Part shown: positions 43,692 through 52,485 of the stretch, piece after piece
How positions within the stretch are numbered: position 1 is the stretch's first letter
How the letters are laid out: the number at the start of each line of letters is the position of its first letter
DNA from: an uncultured Propionivibrio sp.
GTDB taxonomy: Bacteria > Pseudomonadota > Gammaproteobacteria > Burkholderiales > Rhodocyclaceae
Assembly (NCBI RefSeq): GCF_963666255.1
Contig: NZ_OY762656.1
Span: 1,984,001 to 2,048,000, forward strand
DNA length: 64,000 nt
Direction of reading: 5' to 3'
Position numbers and translations under genes: made by a program
Notes under the pieces: model-generated
Seen by the model: the letters and a program-made list of their open reading frames with translations, nothing else
Databases searched by the model: none
What the model was told of the DNA's origin: nothing

Positions 43692-45214
43692 AGTGCAGAT
43701 CTCCGCAAGGGATTTTCGACATAAGCACAGGCATCGGATAGCCGCCGTAGCATGCCGATAGTCTTGAGGCGATTTTCGAGCCGCGAGGCATTGGCTTGAA
43801 ACGCTCGCTTGTCGAAATCTTCGGTGGTAATGGTGAGCTGCCCCTCCTGCTCTCCAAAGACGAAGCCGTATCGGTCGTAGAGGCGGCCAAGGAATTGGCC
43901 GTAGTCCATGCGTACCGGAACGTTGGCTAGGATTAGTGCCTTGAGGAGTTCATCGGTTGGTGCGTAGCGCAGCCGATTGGTGCCGCGACGCGAGACCAGT
44001 CCTGCGCCTCGTCCAAGGCTGCTGTGGACGTTGGCCGTATGCTGACGATGGCGCCGCTGCGCTGTGTAACGCAAATTTTCGAGGAGAGCGTCAGGGTCGA
44101 CTGGACCGGTGTAGTCCTCACCGGGCCAACGTACTTTTTCTCGCATGATTTCACGGCATGCCGTAAATCCGGACTGCTCTGCCGCCGCAGCAACCCATTC
44201 CGGCGAATTTCCGATACTTTGCACATAGGCATCGACTGCCGAAAGCGACAGTTGGTTGTTCGCGATGTAATTGCCTGCCGAAAGTTCACGAACCAGTGTT
44301 TTCTTGGGCGCGACAACTTCACAAATGAAGTGGGGTTTGGGCTTGTCACAGATGTGGGCGGCGACCTGTAGCTGATAAAGGGTGATATGAAGTGCTCCAA
44401 GGATCGTCAGGTATGGATAGGCGTCGAATCTTGGCAGTTGGAGTTCGAGAACGGCTAGCCAATCTTGGGCCAGCACCTCAAAGGCGGGATGCTTGGCGTA
44501 AGGTAGGTAGCTGCCGCTTCGCGTATGCCGCTCCTCGGAAACTTCCGGCTGAAGGAGTTCAGTAAGGCGATCACAGGGATCATGCCGCTCGAACAGATGT
44601 GCAAAATTTCGCGCGAGCTCAGGAGCAGCGTTTGATCGCGCGAGCATCTGATAAAGCAGATCGCCGTTGCGCGTGAAATTGATGTATTCGCGGCTGCCCT
44701 CAGTGTTGAGGTCTTCATAAATCGCATGGCGTCCAAACGGAAATACGAAACGAGAGCTCCATCTCTTATTCATGCTGCTTTCGATCGTCGCAGAGCGTAG
44801 CATTTCGATAACTTTGACGAGCTGTTCGAAGTTCTCAAATCTGTTCTTGAGATAAGAAAAATCTCGTTGTGTAACCATCTTGGCGTTGCTCTGCATCCAC
44901 TCAAGCCAATTAGCCCATCCGGTTTCGTTATCGGGATAGAGCTCGGCGAGTTCCAGCAGCTTGTCGTTGTTGAACAAGAGATTGCGCAGATAGGGCCTTT
45001 GTGCCGGCCGGAAGCTGAAAGGGAATTGTGTCGCGTTTGCCGCAAATAACTGCCCGGTTGCATGAGAGGCTTCTGCGACCGAGAGAAATTCTAGGAATAG
45101 GAGCCATGGGTCCTGCTCCCACAGTCTGTGGCCCCAGATTTGTTCGTCAAGCCACAAATCATTGTCATTATGATAGCTCGCCGGCGGAGGTGGAAGCGGG
45201 ACCATTTCAGTCAT
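43688..45214 (-). CDS. sspG: SspG/DptG-like component
   Basis: A 508-residue protein without a recognisable catalytic motif. Aromatic-rich N-terminal sequence (NDNDLWLDEQIWGHRLWEQDPWLLFLEFL) and an Arg-rich segment (YTAQRRHRQHTANVHSSLGRGAG, about residue 385) are the main features. Its identity rests on position: it overlaps both the SspF-like gene (8 bp) and the SspH-like gene (4 bp), so all three are translated together. G components of DptFGH/SspFGH are the small middle subunits. A scaffold role within a ternary restriction complex is assumed. Confidence 0.62.
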   Translation of the reverse strand: MTEMVPLPPPPASYHNDNDLWLDEQIWGHRLWEQDPWLLFLEFLSVAEASHATGQLFAANATQFPFSFRPAQRPYLRNLLFNNDKLLELAELYPDNETGWANWLEWMQSNAKMVTQRDFSYLKNRFENFEQLVKVIEMLRSATIESSMNKRWSSRFVFPFGRHAIYEDLNTEGSREYINFTRNGDLLYQMLARSNAAPELARNFAHLFERHDPCDRLTELLQPEVSEERHTRSGSYLPYAKHPAFEVLAQDWLAVLELQLPRFDAYPYLTILGALHITLYQLQVAAHICDKPKPHFICEVVAPKKTLVRELSAGNYIANNQLSLSAVDAYVQSIGNSPEWVAAAAEQSGFTACREIMREKVRWPGEDYTGPVDPDALLENLRYTAQRRHRQHTANVHSSLGRGAGLVSRRGTNRLRYAPTDELLKALILANVPVRMDYGQFLGRLYDRYGFVFGEQEGQLTITTEDFDKRAFQANASRLENRLKTIGMLRRLSDACAYVENPLRRSAL

Positions 45215-47054
45215 TTGAGATCTCTACGATTTGGTCGATGGCATTTCCAGTGCTATCCAGGGCAAGGAGCCGGAATATCAGACCATCGTCGTCATCCTGC
45301 GTATGACGGTTGATCGCCGCAGCCGATAGAAGAGCGCTCTTGAATGCCAACAGATCCTCATAGCATTCACGGGAAAAATTGCCAGGTAGCGCGCCATCGC
45401 TCACACGCATTAGGAATTCGTAGCGCGTGAGATTGAGGGCCAACGATCTCATTTGTCCGTTGGGCAGCGTTACGATGAGATGCGGAAAGTCGCGGTGCAG
45501 GGATATTTCGACTCGCTCCACACGCCCGAGGGAGCTGATGGCGACTTTGTCTTCGAGCAGTTGACTGATCTTGGCGCCGGAGTGCGACAGACTGGTCGCT
45601 AGCAGCAGCTCGCTTTTTGTCGTGGTAAGGAGTCCAGTGAAGATTCGGTTGAGCCCATTTACGAGCTTGCTGACTGTTTGACGCGACACACGCCTACCGT
45701 CGTTTAATGGTTGTACGATATCGCGCAGATATTCGCCTGCACTATTAAATACCGTCAAGCACCAAAGTTTCAGTTCCTCTGCGTAGGCATCTGGAATCTT
45801 GAAAAATAACCCGCGCCTTTGGTCAACAAGCATGTCAAGGAAGGGGTGCCGATCATCGTTCTGCGCCTCTGGCATCTCGATATAACTGCGTTGCTCGCCG
45901 CGATATCGTTCGGTTGCTCCGTAGAAGTCATCAGCTTCGACCAAGTCATGGAAATACTGGCTGACGCTCTCGTCTTCCGCACCGAAAATTAGGATGTTGT
46001 CGATTCGGTTCGTGGTCTCGAAGCCAATGCCGAATCGACAGAGATAGTCGAAGATCTCCTGCGCATCGCGTTTTGCGCTCTTCAGATTGGTTCCAAAGAG
46101 ATTGGCGAAGAGACTCGCCTTATGGGTTTCTCCAGCAGCAATGATCTTGGCCGCGTCAGATGCAGACATGAGACCGTCTTTGGCTGAGGGATGACCAAGG
46201 ATGGCGTTGGCAAGCAGTAGAAGGACGCGCCGGATCGGCGAGTGGAGCTCGTTGAAGTCCAGAAGTTGGAATAACGCTACTAGCCGGGTACGCACAAGCG
46301 GGTCGCGCAAAAGCTCAAAATTGCGCCGGATCGGGCATCTTGGACCGAAGAATCCGTTCGGTTGTGCGGCGGCATAGCAACTCTGCCAACCCTCGTGGTC
46401 AAGGAGTGCGTCTAGGCAGAGTGCCAATACCGTCGCACTGGAGACGGCGCTGAGATTAAAGAAATGCAAGCGGTCGGTCGGCTCTGGGTCTTCGTCATTC
46501 ATGAGCCGAGCTTCGAATAGCGCCAAGGCACGGTGCGCGGCGCCATGTGGGCCGAGCTTCCGCCAGTTTTCGACGAGAGGCCCGTCATTGGCAGCAACTA
46601 GGAATAGATTGGACGAGGGCTCGAATAATGCGGAGCTTAGTTCTTGCAGAAGCTCGGCTTTTGAACCGTCCGGATCGTTCTTGCAGAACGGTGTTAAGTC
46701 GCGAATGAGATGGAGCGTGTAAGTGTGACCATTGATGGTCACAGGCAGCTTGAAATAGGATGTATTGTCGGCCCACGCGTCTGGTGAGCCTCCCAACGCC
46801 TCCCACACTTGGTAGCAGAGGTGGCTTTTGCCGTCACCGGCTGTACCAGTGAGTATGACCACGCCACCGTGGCCTTCTTTGCGGTCAGTGAAGGAGGCGA
46901 GTACGTCATGGCTAAGCGGATGCTCGAAGGCGATGGGGGCGACATTGAGCCTCTTCGACCATCGTCGAATCTCTTCGTCATACATGTTCGCGTTGCGCGC
47001 GAGAGGACCATATTGCCTGACGAAGCTGATCCATTTTTCGGCGTCGACTGTCAT
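45207..47054 (-). CDS. sspF: SspF/DptF-like ATPase
   Basis: A protein of 615 residues from ATG 47054. The longer frame to 47198 lacks conservation. A P-loop NTPase starts VVILTGTAGDGKSHLCYQ (Walker A about 70-77), with VNF-type strands after it (LHLIRDLTPF, NLFLVAANDG). This resembles DptF, the ATP-binding first component of the FGH module, and is more STAND/KAP-like than AAA. The middle and C-terminal helical regions are unassigned. It starts 155 bp after the REC-protein stop, the widest gap on this side, so translation of sspFGH may be less tightly coupled to the regulators. Confidence 0.68.
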   Translation of the reverse strand: MTVDAEKWISFVRQYGPLARNANMYDEEIRRWSKRLNVAPIAFEHPLSHDVLASFTDRKEGHGGVVILTGTAGDGKSHLCYQVWEALGGSPDAWADNTSYFKLPVTINGHTYTLHLIRDLTPFCKNDPDGSKAELLQELSSALFEPSSNLFLVAANDGPLVENWRKLGPHGAAHRALALFEARLMNDEDPEPTDRLHFFNLSAVSSATVLALCLDALLDHEGWQSCYAAAQPNGFFGPRCPIRRNFELLRDPLVRTRLVALFQLLDFNELHSPIRRVLLLLANAILGHPSAKDGLMSASDAAKIIAAGETHKASLFANLFGTNLKSAKRDAQEIFDYLCRFGIGFETTNRIDNILIFGAEDESVSQYFHDLVEADDFYGATERYRGEQRSYIEMPEAQNDDRHPFLDMLVDQRRGLFFKIPDAYAEELKLWCLTVFNSAGEYLRDIVQPLNDGRRVSRQTVSKLVNGLNRIFTGLLTTTKSELLLATSLSHSGAKISQLLEDKVAISSLGRVERVEISLHRDFPHLIVTLPNGQMRSLALNLTRYEFLMRVSDGALPGNFSRECYEDLLAFKSALLSAAAINRHTQDDDDGLIFRLLALDSTGNAIDQIVEISND

Positions 47055-47209
47055 TACCGCTTCTCCAACGGCATTAAAGTAGATATTCGGAGATGCTTGC
47101 ACTCCTGCTTGAACTCCGCGAGCGCCGAAAACGACGCATTTCTGATACGTGGGGCAGTGTTGAGCTAGAAACCGGAAATGGCGTCTTGTGTGCCCCAATA
47201 AGGTTTCTA

Positions 47210-49174
47210 CTACAGCTGTTCATATGGTGTTAACAGAAGTACGATCATGGCGTCCGTCAGATCCTTCGGTATGGTCTTGTCGAAGACGCAATGAATGGCG
47301 GCTGACGGCTTTTTTAGGCTTGCCTTTTTCCATGGCTGCCCTAGACTAGCGGCCTTATTCTGACCGACCTCAAAACCCACGCGTTGCATTGTCCCAGCCG
47401 CCAAATGCTGCTTCAGTAAATTGGCTTGGCTAGAAGCTTGGCTGTCGGGCACATGCAGCTTGTCCAGTTTGCCCGCGAGCCATTCACTGAAGTCCGATGT
47501 AAGGTTCAAGGTCGTCGTCGTTGGAGGTTTCTTCTTGGATGGAGCGCTGCCATCGGTTGCGTCTGGCTTAGGCATATGGCGTCCCTGCACAAGAATCACA
47601 GACGCCCATGGCTCCTTTGTGGCATCCAATTCTTTCTGGAAGCTATCTTTGCCGATCAGAATAAGCTTTGCTCGATAAGCAGTAACAGACGGTGGTGCAA
47701 CGGGCTGACCAATTCGCCCTACGCGTTGAGTTAAATCCTCTTGACGTGCAAGAGCCGCAACGGGCTTTAATCTAGCCAGTCGTTTGACGCCACCTCTGCG
47801 CTGTGACAGTTCCGCCAAATCCGGTGTCGTAGGGTTTACGAAATCCCAACTCGCAAGGTAGTACCTTTTCTCCTCGCCAAAGGTCATTCCGACCAAGTCA
47901 ATCGACCCATACGCCGTTCGATAGAACGCAAGCGCGACATCGCTGATCTCTTGCGGAATACAACGTAAGCATAACACCGCAGTCTTCTGACTGGAGTTGG
48001 GTCTTGCAAGGTCACAGCTTTGATCGACTACAAGAAGGAACTCTCTCGGTGTTCCGTCACCATTCAATCTCGCAAAGAGATCTCCTAGCTGGACTGGCGA
48101 ACTCTTTGTTTCTGGAAGGCCATCGGTAATGTCCATGCGCATCACCGAGCGCACATGCATCTCGGCCAGCCTGCTGCTAGGGGGGACTGCCCCTGGAAAT
48201 GCTCTATGGCCGATCAAGTTCGGAAGCCGCGCGCCTAAAGCGCGTACCCCAGCGTCCTCGAGCAATCCACTCGCTAGCGACTCAGAGACTAACCATGACA
48301 GGTAATCAGGAAGCCGAGCTTCCTCTACGGCAAGCTCTGCTTCATGAAGCAGAGCGATTTCGGAAGGCTCAATCTTCGACAGGTTTTGCCGCAGGGTTGT
48401 CGCCGCGCGAATCGCACCAAGCCAGAACTCGTCGAGCATATGCGCCCAGGACTGCTTGCCATGGTAACCCTCAAGCATGCGCTCTAACTTTGGTGCTATC
48501 TGAGGGATGATTTGGCTCTTCTCGACGAAACAAAAGAAGTCCGCTCGAAGACCGGTGCGCTCCTTAAACGCAACTTGTTGATCTACTGCCCCCGGCCTCG
48601 ACGACATCAGAACAACCAGTGGGTACTGTTTGAGGGAACCTTTCTGTCTCGCGCCAATGATCAGATGAGCAAGCTCTGCCGCGCGCTCAAGGGACCGGTC
48701 AGAGTTCATTTCACCTTTTAGATAGAAGTCTAGGAAAATGAGCTGGCACCCGGTGACATCCAGTGTTGTAGGGTCAAATTTCGGTGCTCGGATAACGCGC
48801 CATTTCTGCGAGACCAAGAAGTCCTCAAGCCCTGCGAGATCCTCTCGCTTCTTGTTTATGTCTTCGGCATATTCCCGAAAAAGAGTGTCGACTAACCAGG
48901 ACCAAGCCTGTCTCTCTCGTAAAGCCCACAGCCGGCTTACAATGGTTTCGTCTTGGAGAAGTTCATCAAGGTGCTGTGGAATCGAAGGGTCAAGCACATC
49001 GCGGCGAAACTCTTTCTTCACTTGCAACAGCCGCTTCGGGAAATCAAGCAGAATGTCGCGAAAGCGAGATACTGCGTCCCCATCAATATCTGCAGGATCA
49101 GCGGCGGCATATGCATCGTCGATCACTACCACCCGTTTTAACGGTTTGGTCAGCGTTGCTTCAAGAGCCTCCAT
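47210..49174 (-). CDS. REC-domain protein, response-regulator-like
   Basis: A 654-residue protein. The N-terminus RVVVIDDAY carries the acidic pair (D19-D20), GCQLIFLDFYL the phosphoacceptor Asp (D149), VVLMSS the Ser/Thr (191-192) and FCFVEKSQ the Lys (219). All the residues of a receiver domain are therefore present, but about 95 extra residues lie between strands 1 and 3. The C-terminal 400 residues (after LERMLEGYHG) form no DNA-binding motif I know. One part, REFLLVVDQSCDLARP, resembles a small beta domain. It overlaps the kinase gene by 14 bp. It likely receives the phosphate of the kinase at 49161 and passes a signal to the defence module. REC proteins of this unusual type have been listed among predicted conflict systems. 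Confidence 0.72.
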   Translation of the reverse strand: MEALEATLTKPLKRVVVIDDAYAAADPADIDGDAVSRFRDILLDFPKRLLQVKKEFRRDVLDPSIPQHLDELLQDETIVSRLWALRERQAWSWLVDTLFREYAEDINKKREDLAGLEDFLVSQKWRVIRAPKFDPTTLDVTGCQLIFLDFYLKGEMNSDRSLERAAELAHLIIGARQKGSLKQYPLVVLMSSRPGAVDQQVAFKERTGLRADFFCFVEKSQIIPQIAPKLERMLEGYHGKQSWAHMLDEFWLGAIRAATTLRQNLSKIEPSEIALLHEAELAVEEARLPDYLSWLVSESLASGLLEDAGVRALGARLPNLIGHRAFPGAVPPSSRLAEMHVRSVMRMDITDGLPETKSSPVQLGDLFARLNGDGTPREFLLVVDQSCDLARPNSSQKTAVLCLRCIPQEISDVALAFYRTAYGSIDLVGMTFGEEKRYYLASWDFVNPTTPDLAELSQRRGGVKRLARLKPVAALARQEDLTQRVGRIGQPVAPPSVTAYRAKLILIGKDSFQKELDATKEPWASVILVQGRHMPKPDATDGSAPSKKKPPTTTTLNLTSDFSEWLAGKLDKLHVPDSQASSQANLLKQHLAAGTMQRVGFEVGQNKAASLGQPWKKASLKKPSAAIHCVFDKTIPKDLTDAMIVLLLTPYEQL

Positions 49175-51545
49175 CCCGTGCTCCTCCGTATGTCATGACG
49201 AATCCATGGTGGACCCGGTCTTCATCGGCTTCCGCGAGTGAGATTTCCATTGCATTACCTTCTGCAAGCTTCTTCGCGATATACAAACCCATCCCGCGAC
49301 CCTCGCCAGAAGGCTTGGTCGTGAAGAATGCATTGAATACTTCGTCGCCACGATCTTCCGGAATGCCAGGGCCGTTGTCCAGAACTGTAAGTATGTTGCC
49401 GGCCCTGTCGATGCTGAAACTGATGACTGGATCGAATTTCGTTGTTGCCGCAAGCAACTTGAGCCAATAAACTGAGTTGGAAATGAAATTTTCTACGATC
49501 TGCAGAAACTGCCCGCGGACGGCTTTGATCAACACGGGGGCCTTGCCTAGACCGGTTAGGTCGACTCGGATTTCATGACGCCCAAATTGGGGGGCGTGCA
49601 TTTCCACGACTTCCTGCAGCGTCTGAACTAAGTCAAACGATTCTTTTCTTTGACGTCCCGGCGTTGACAACGGATCCAGGATACGGATTCGCCTCTCGAG
49701 AGTGCTCAGTTGATCTCGTAAATTCCGAAGCTGTCGATTCTCGGTGGCGTTGCTCGATTTGTAGGTCTGAAGCAACTTCAACGCGTTTGCGGATAGGCGA
49801 GCTAGTTCATGGAAGATAAATTCTGTCATTAAGCCGACGCCTGCAAGATGGACGTATTTGTCGATGTCCTCTTCATAGGCTCGCACGGCGATCTTAGAGC
49901 GTTCCCAGGCTTCGGACATGTCTGTCATACGAGCGAGCAGTGTATTGATCGCCGCAATATCCTCAGGAGCTTTGACTTTGGTCCTCAAGTGCTGAACCTG
50001 CTTCAGCGCCTGCTTTTGGGCCTCCTCCAGGCGCTTCTCCAGCTTTGGAAACTCTTTGGCCGCTGATTCGTCCTGGGCCCCCTCGACAGCGTTCAGGTAG
50101 CTCTTGAACTCGACCACTAAGATGTGGCGCAATAACGCTATAAGCGCAGCTTTCTCTTCGGTGTCACGCAAACCTTCCCGGTTGGTCTGATCCTGCAAAT
50201 GTGGATTGCCACGGCTAGAAATGCGAACTGCTCCGACCAATTGCTTCCGATTCATTTTGTAGCCCTGTGTGGCCAACGCAATGCCGTCTAGATCGAGCCA
50301 GTCGTCGCGTGGTTCCGCGTACGGATATACGCGGTAATGATCACGATAAAGTAGTAACCCTCCGCCCCAATGCGTTAACCACTGCAGAGCTGCTTCGTAG
50401 CCATCAGGTTTATCTAGGCGAAGCTTCTGCCGGTTAAACCAATGTGCTTCCATCTCAAATGGACCAAGACTTACAAGACCCTGGATCAGAGTGCCTGGTG
50501 GTCGGAAGACCTCGCCCGTCTTTGGACGCTTACCCTTCAAAGTAAGCGCGCTGAGGAGATGTATCCCCTCAAGGCTGAAGTTCTTGCTCTGCCCATAGGA
50601 CTTATACGTCACGTCGCCCGATAGCACTGGTTGGCCGTCAGCGTCGAGCGAAAAACTTGCGGAGCATCGGGCATGTGCATATGCGAGTTGACGTGTCTGA
50701 AACGATGGGATGTCGACTGACTGCCCATTAAAGTAAAGTCGTACATTTGGGCGGCTGAATGTCGTAAGGAGTGGATCCACCAACTTTGCAAAATCAGTCT
50801 TTGCAAGAGATTCCATCTTTTCGATTGACCACTCGCTCGTCAAGTTAGACATGCGGATGATCGTGCCGTGGTCCGACGCTTTATTTTTCTTCGGCCCCAC
50901 ATTGGGAGCAGCAGGGAACTCGTCGAGGTTTAGATGCGGATTACGCTTAATCGCAGACCAGTCGATCTTAAGTTCAGACTGCGCTTTATCGCCATTTTTG
51001 GAGGTTAAGACGTGAAGCTGATCTCCGAGGCGTACAGCAGAGAGTCGGCCGATACCTTTTTCTCCGAGCACATTATCGGCGCTACCGCGCAGTCGGTCGT
51101 CCAAGCGGTGGGTGGTCCCGATCGTGAGATAGACGCCACCGAGGTCCTCGAACGACATGCCGCCACCGTCGTCAACGATTTCGATCCAATTCGATCGAAT
51201 GTAGGCAGCATCTAGTGCCTGAACGTAGCTGGTATCCGATGGTGACAATGCAATTTCGAGGAAGGAGTCACGGTCAACTTGAGCAGCTGTGGGCTCCATG
51301 CCGGCTTCAAGCATTTGCCGAACCGTGTCTCGGGAGAGTCGCTCCTTCTTCTGGGCTGATCGCTCAAGTCTTTGGCGAATACTGAAGTATTCACTTCGCG
51401 GTAGTGTGACGTGAACGTGTACCTCGATGCGGGAGGCCCGAGCATCTAGCGAGTTCTTTACCAACTCATAGATCGCGATCTGGTCAGAGCTGATCAACTC
51501 CGCCCCGAGTTCAAGAAGGACGCGTGCTTTGACTGTTATTCCCAT
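49161..51545 (-). CDS. Histidine kinase with two GHKL ATPase domains
   Basis: A 794-residue protein from ATG 51545. The N-terminal 300 residues are an HSP90/MutL-like GHKL ATPase: IYELVKNSLDA (N31, D34), IVDDGGGMSFEDL, LGEKGIGRLSAVRLGDQ. A coiled coil follows (LEKRLEEAQKQALKQV). Then LMTEFIFHELARL holds a candidate phosphoacceptor His (H579). The final 150 residues are a histidine-kinase catalytic domain: ENFISNSVYWLK, LDNGPGIP, FFTTKPSGEGRGMGLYIAK. It has no membrane segment, so it should sense a cytosolic signal. The gene lies downstream of sspD with a 112-bp gap holding three 8-bp repeats. Such dual-GHKL kinases pair with REC proteins in defence islands. Confidence 0.82.
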   Translation of the reverse strand: MGITVKARVLLELGAELISSDQIAIYELVKNSLDARASRIEVHVHVTLPRSEYFSIRQRLERSAQKKERLSRDTVRQMLEAGMEPTAAQVDRDSFLEIALSPSDTSYVQALDAAYIRSNWIEIVDDGGGMSFEDLGGVYLTIGTTHRLDDRLRGSADNVLGEKGIGRLSAVRLGDQLHVLTSKNGDKAQSELKIDWSAIKRNPHLNLDEFPAAPNVGPKKNKASDHGTIIRMSNLTSEWSIEKMESLAKTDFAKLVDPLLTTFSRPNVRLYFNGQSVDIPSFQTRQLAYAHARCSASFSLDADGQPVLSGDVTYKSYGQSKNFSLEGIHLLSALTLKGKRPKTGEVFRPPGTLIQGLVSLGPFEMEAHWFNRQKLRLDKPDGYEAALQWLTHWGGGLLLYRDHYRVYPYAEPRDDWLDLDGIALATQGYKMNRKQLVGAVRISSRGNPHLQDQTNREGLRDTEEKAALIALLRHILVVEFKSYLNAVEGAQDESAAKEFPKLEKRLEEAQKQALKQVQHLRTKVKAPEDIAAINTLLARMTDMSEAWERSKIAVRAYEEDIDKYVHLAGVGLMTEFIFHELARLSANALKLLQTYKSSNATENRQLRNLRDQLSTLERRIRILDPLSTPGRQRKESFDLVQTLQEVVEMHAPQFGRHEIRVDLTGLGKAPVLIKAVRGQFLQIVENFISNSVYWLKLLAATTKFDPVISFSIDRAGNILTVLDNGPGIPEDRGDEVFNAFFTTKPSGEGRGMGLYIAKKLAEGNAMEISLAEADEDRVHHGFVMTYGGARDGGS

Positions 51546-51573
51546 AGGCAGCAACCTATTGGCACAAAAATTG

Positions 51574-51597
51574 GACAGCAAGACAGCAAGACAGTAA
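51574..51597 (-). repeat. Three tandem 8-bp repeats before the kinase gene
   Basis: gacagcaa, gacagcaa and gacagtaa follow one another at 51574-51597, 29 bp upstream of the kinase start and next to a six-T run on the minus strand. They may be a binding site or, less likely, slipped-strand repeats. Confidence 0.6.
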
Positions 51598-51657
51598 AAA
51601 ACGCGGAGATCGGGGGCCCTTCGGAGTAGGGCACGGCAACCCTATGCCAAGCTGCAG

Positions 51658-52485
51658 TCACAGCTGACATACGAGGCATCCTTGATCGTCATCGTCCTCC
51701 GGTATCTCAGCAGAACCTGCCTGCGCGAACACCTCCATTAGCGTCACGTTCTCACGCCGCAATGCCTTGCGCTCAATGCGGATCACGTGTTCACGCTTGA
51801 TCTCCTCCATGCGTTCAGGCCGTTCCAGTTCTGCCAGACTTTCTCCTTGGCTCCACGTAAAGAAGTTGCCGGTTTTCTCATATGGTTTCTCGTAAGCCTT
51901 AGCTTTTTCGTAAAGATCCGGATGCGTTTCCTTAAGGCGAACCCACTCGATTTTCTGTTGGTAGAAGCAGAAGTAGCAGCCCGATCGGGTACGACCCCAA
52001 CGCGTATACGGTGGCATGCCTACGCCGGAGGTTCGCAGGATCTCTTCAATGTCGCGAAGAACCAAACCGTCCTCGCGAAACGGATATACCGCTTTGATAT
52101 TTGGTTTGTGGCTGATATAGCCGCTGCGGTCTTCGTCGGCACGTAGCCCCACATAATTCACGACCTCGTCGTTGCCGCAGTGTTGTTCAAAAGGCTTGAG
52201 CTTCAAGGCTCGCGTACACCAACGGCGGTGGTTGGACGGAATCATGCCACCATACATCTCATACCAATGGTCGAACCCGACATCCGCATTGAGATGCGTT
52301 ACTTCTTTGCCGAGGTAGTTTGAGATGCGCTGTAGATACTCATAGGTTTCAGGGAGCTCCTTGCGTGTATCGCTGAAGATGTATTCCATCTCCGGAACAC
52401 GATCGCGCAAGTATATGGCCAGCGCAGCACTGTCCTTTCCGCCGGACAAGCTGAGAATATGCCTAACTCGCTTCTCGCTTGCCAT
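51658..52485 (-). CDS. sspD: SspD-like PAPS-reductase-family sulfurtransferase
   Basis: A 275-residue protein of the PAPS reductase/ATP-pyrophosphatase family. The PP-loop is SGGKDS (14-19), and IFSDTRKELPETYEYL is the adjacent helix. Cys residues in RRWCTRALK, GCYFCFYQQK and the C-terminal GCLVCQL could bind a Fe-S cluster or carry sulfur. In SspABCD systems SspD activates the DNA backbone and supplies sulfur for single-strand phosphorothioation. GGAGAAG precedes the ATG. The start overlaps the SspC-like gene by 23 bp. Length agrees with SspD and is about half of DndC, which favours Ssp over Dnd. Confidence 0.82.
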   Translation of the reverse strand: MASEKRVRHILSLSGGKDSAALAIYLRDRVPEMEYIFSDTRKELPETYEYLQRISNYLGKEVTHLNADVGFDHWYEMYGGMIPSNHRRWCTRALKLKPFEQHCGNDEVVNYVGLRADEDRSGYISHKPNIKAVYPFREDGLVLRDIEEILRTSGVGMPPYTRWGRTRSGCYFCFYQQKIEWVRLKETHPDLYEKAKAYEKPYEKTGNFFTWSQGESLAELERPERMEEIKREHVIRIERKALRRENVTLMEVFAQAGSAEIPEDDDDQGCLVCQL

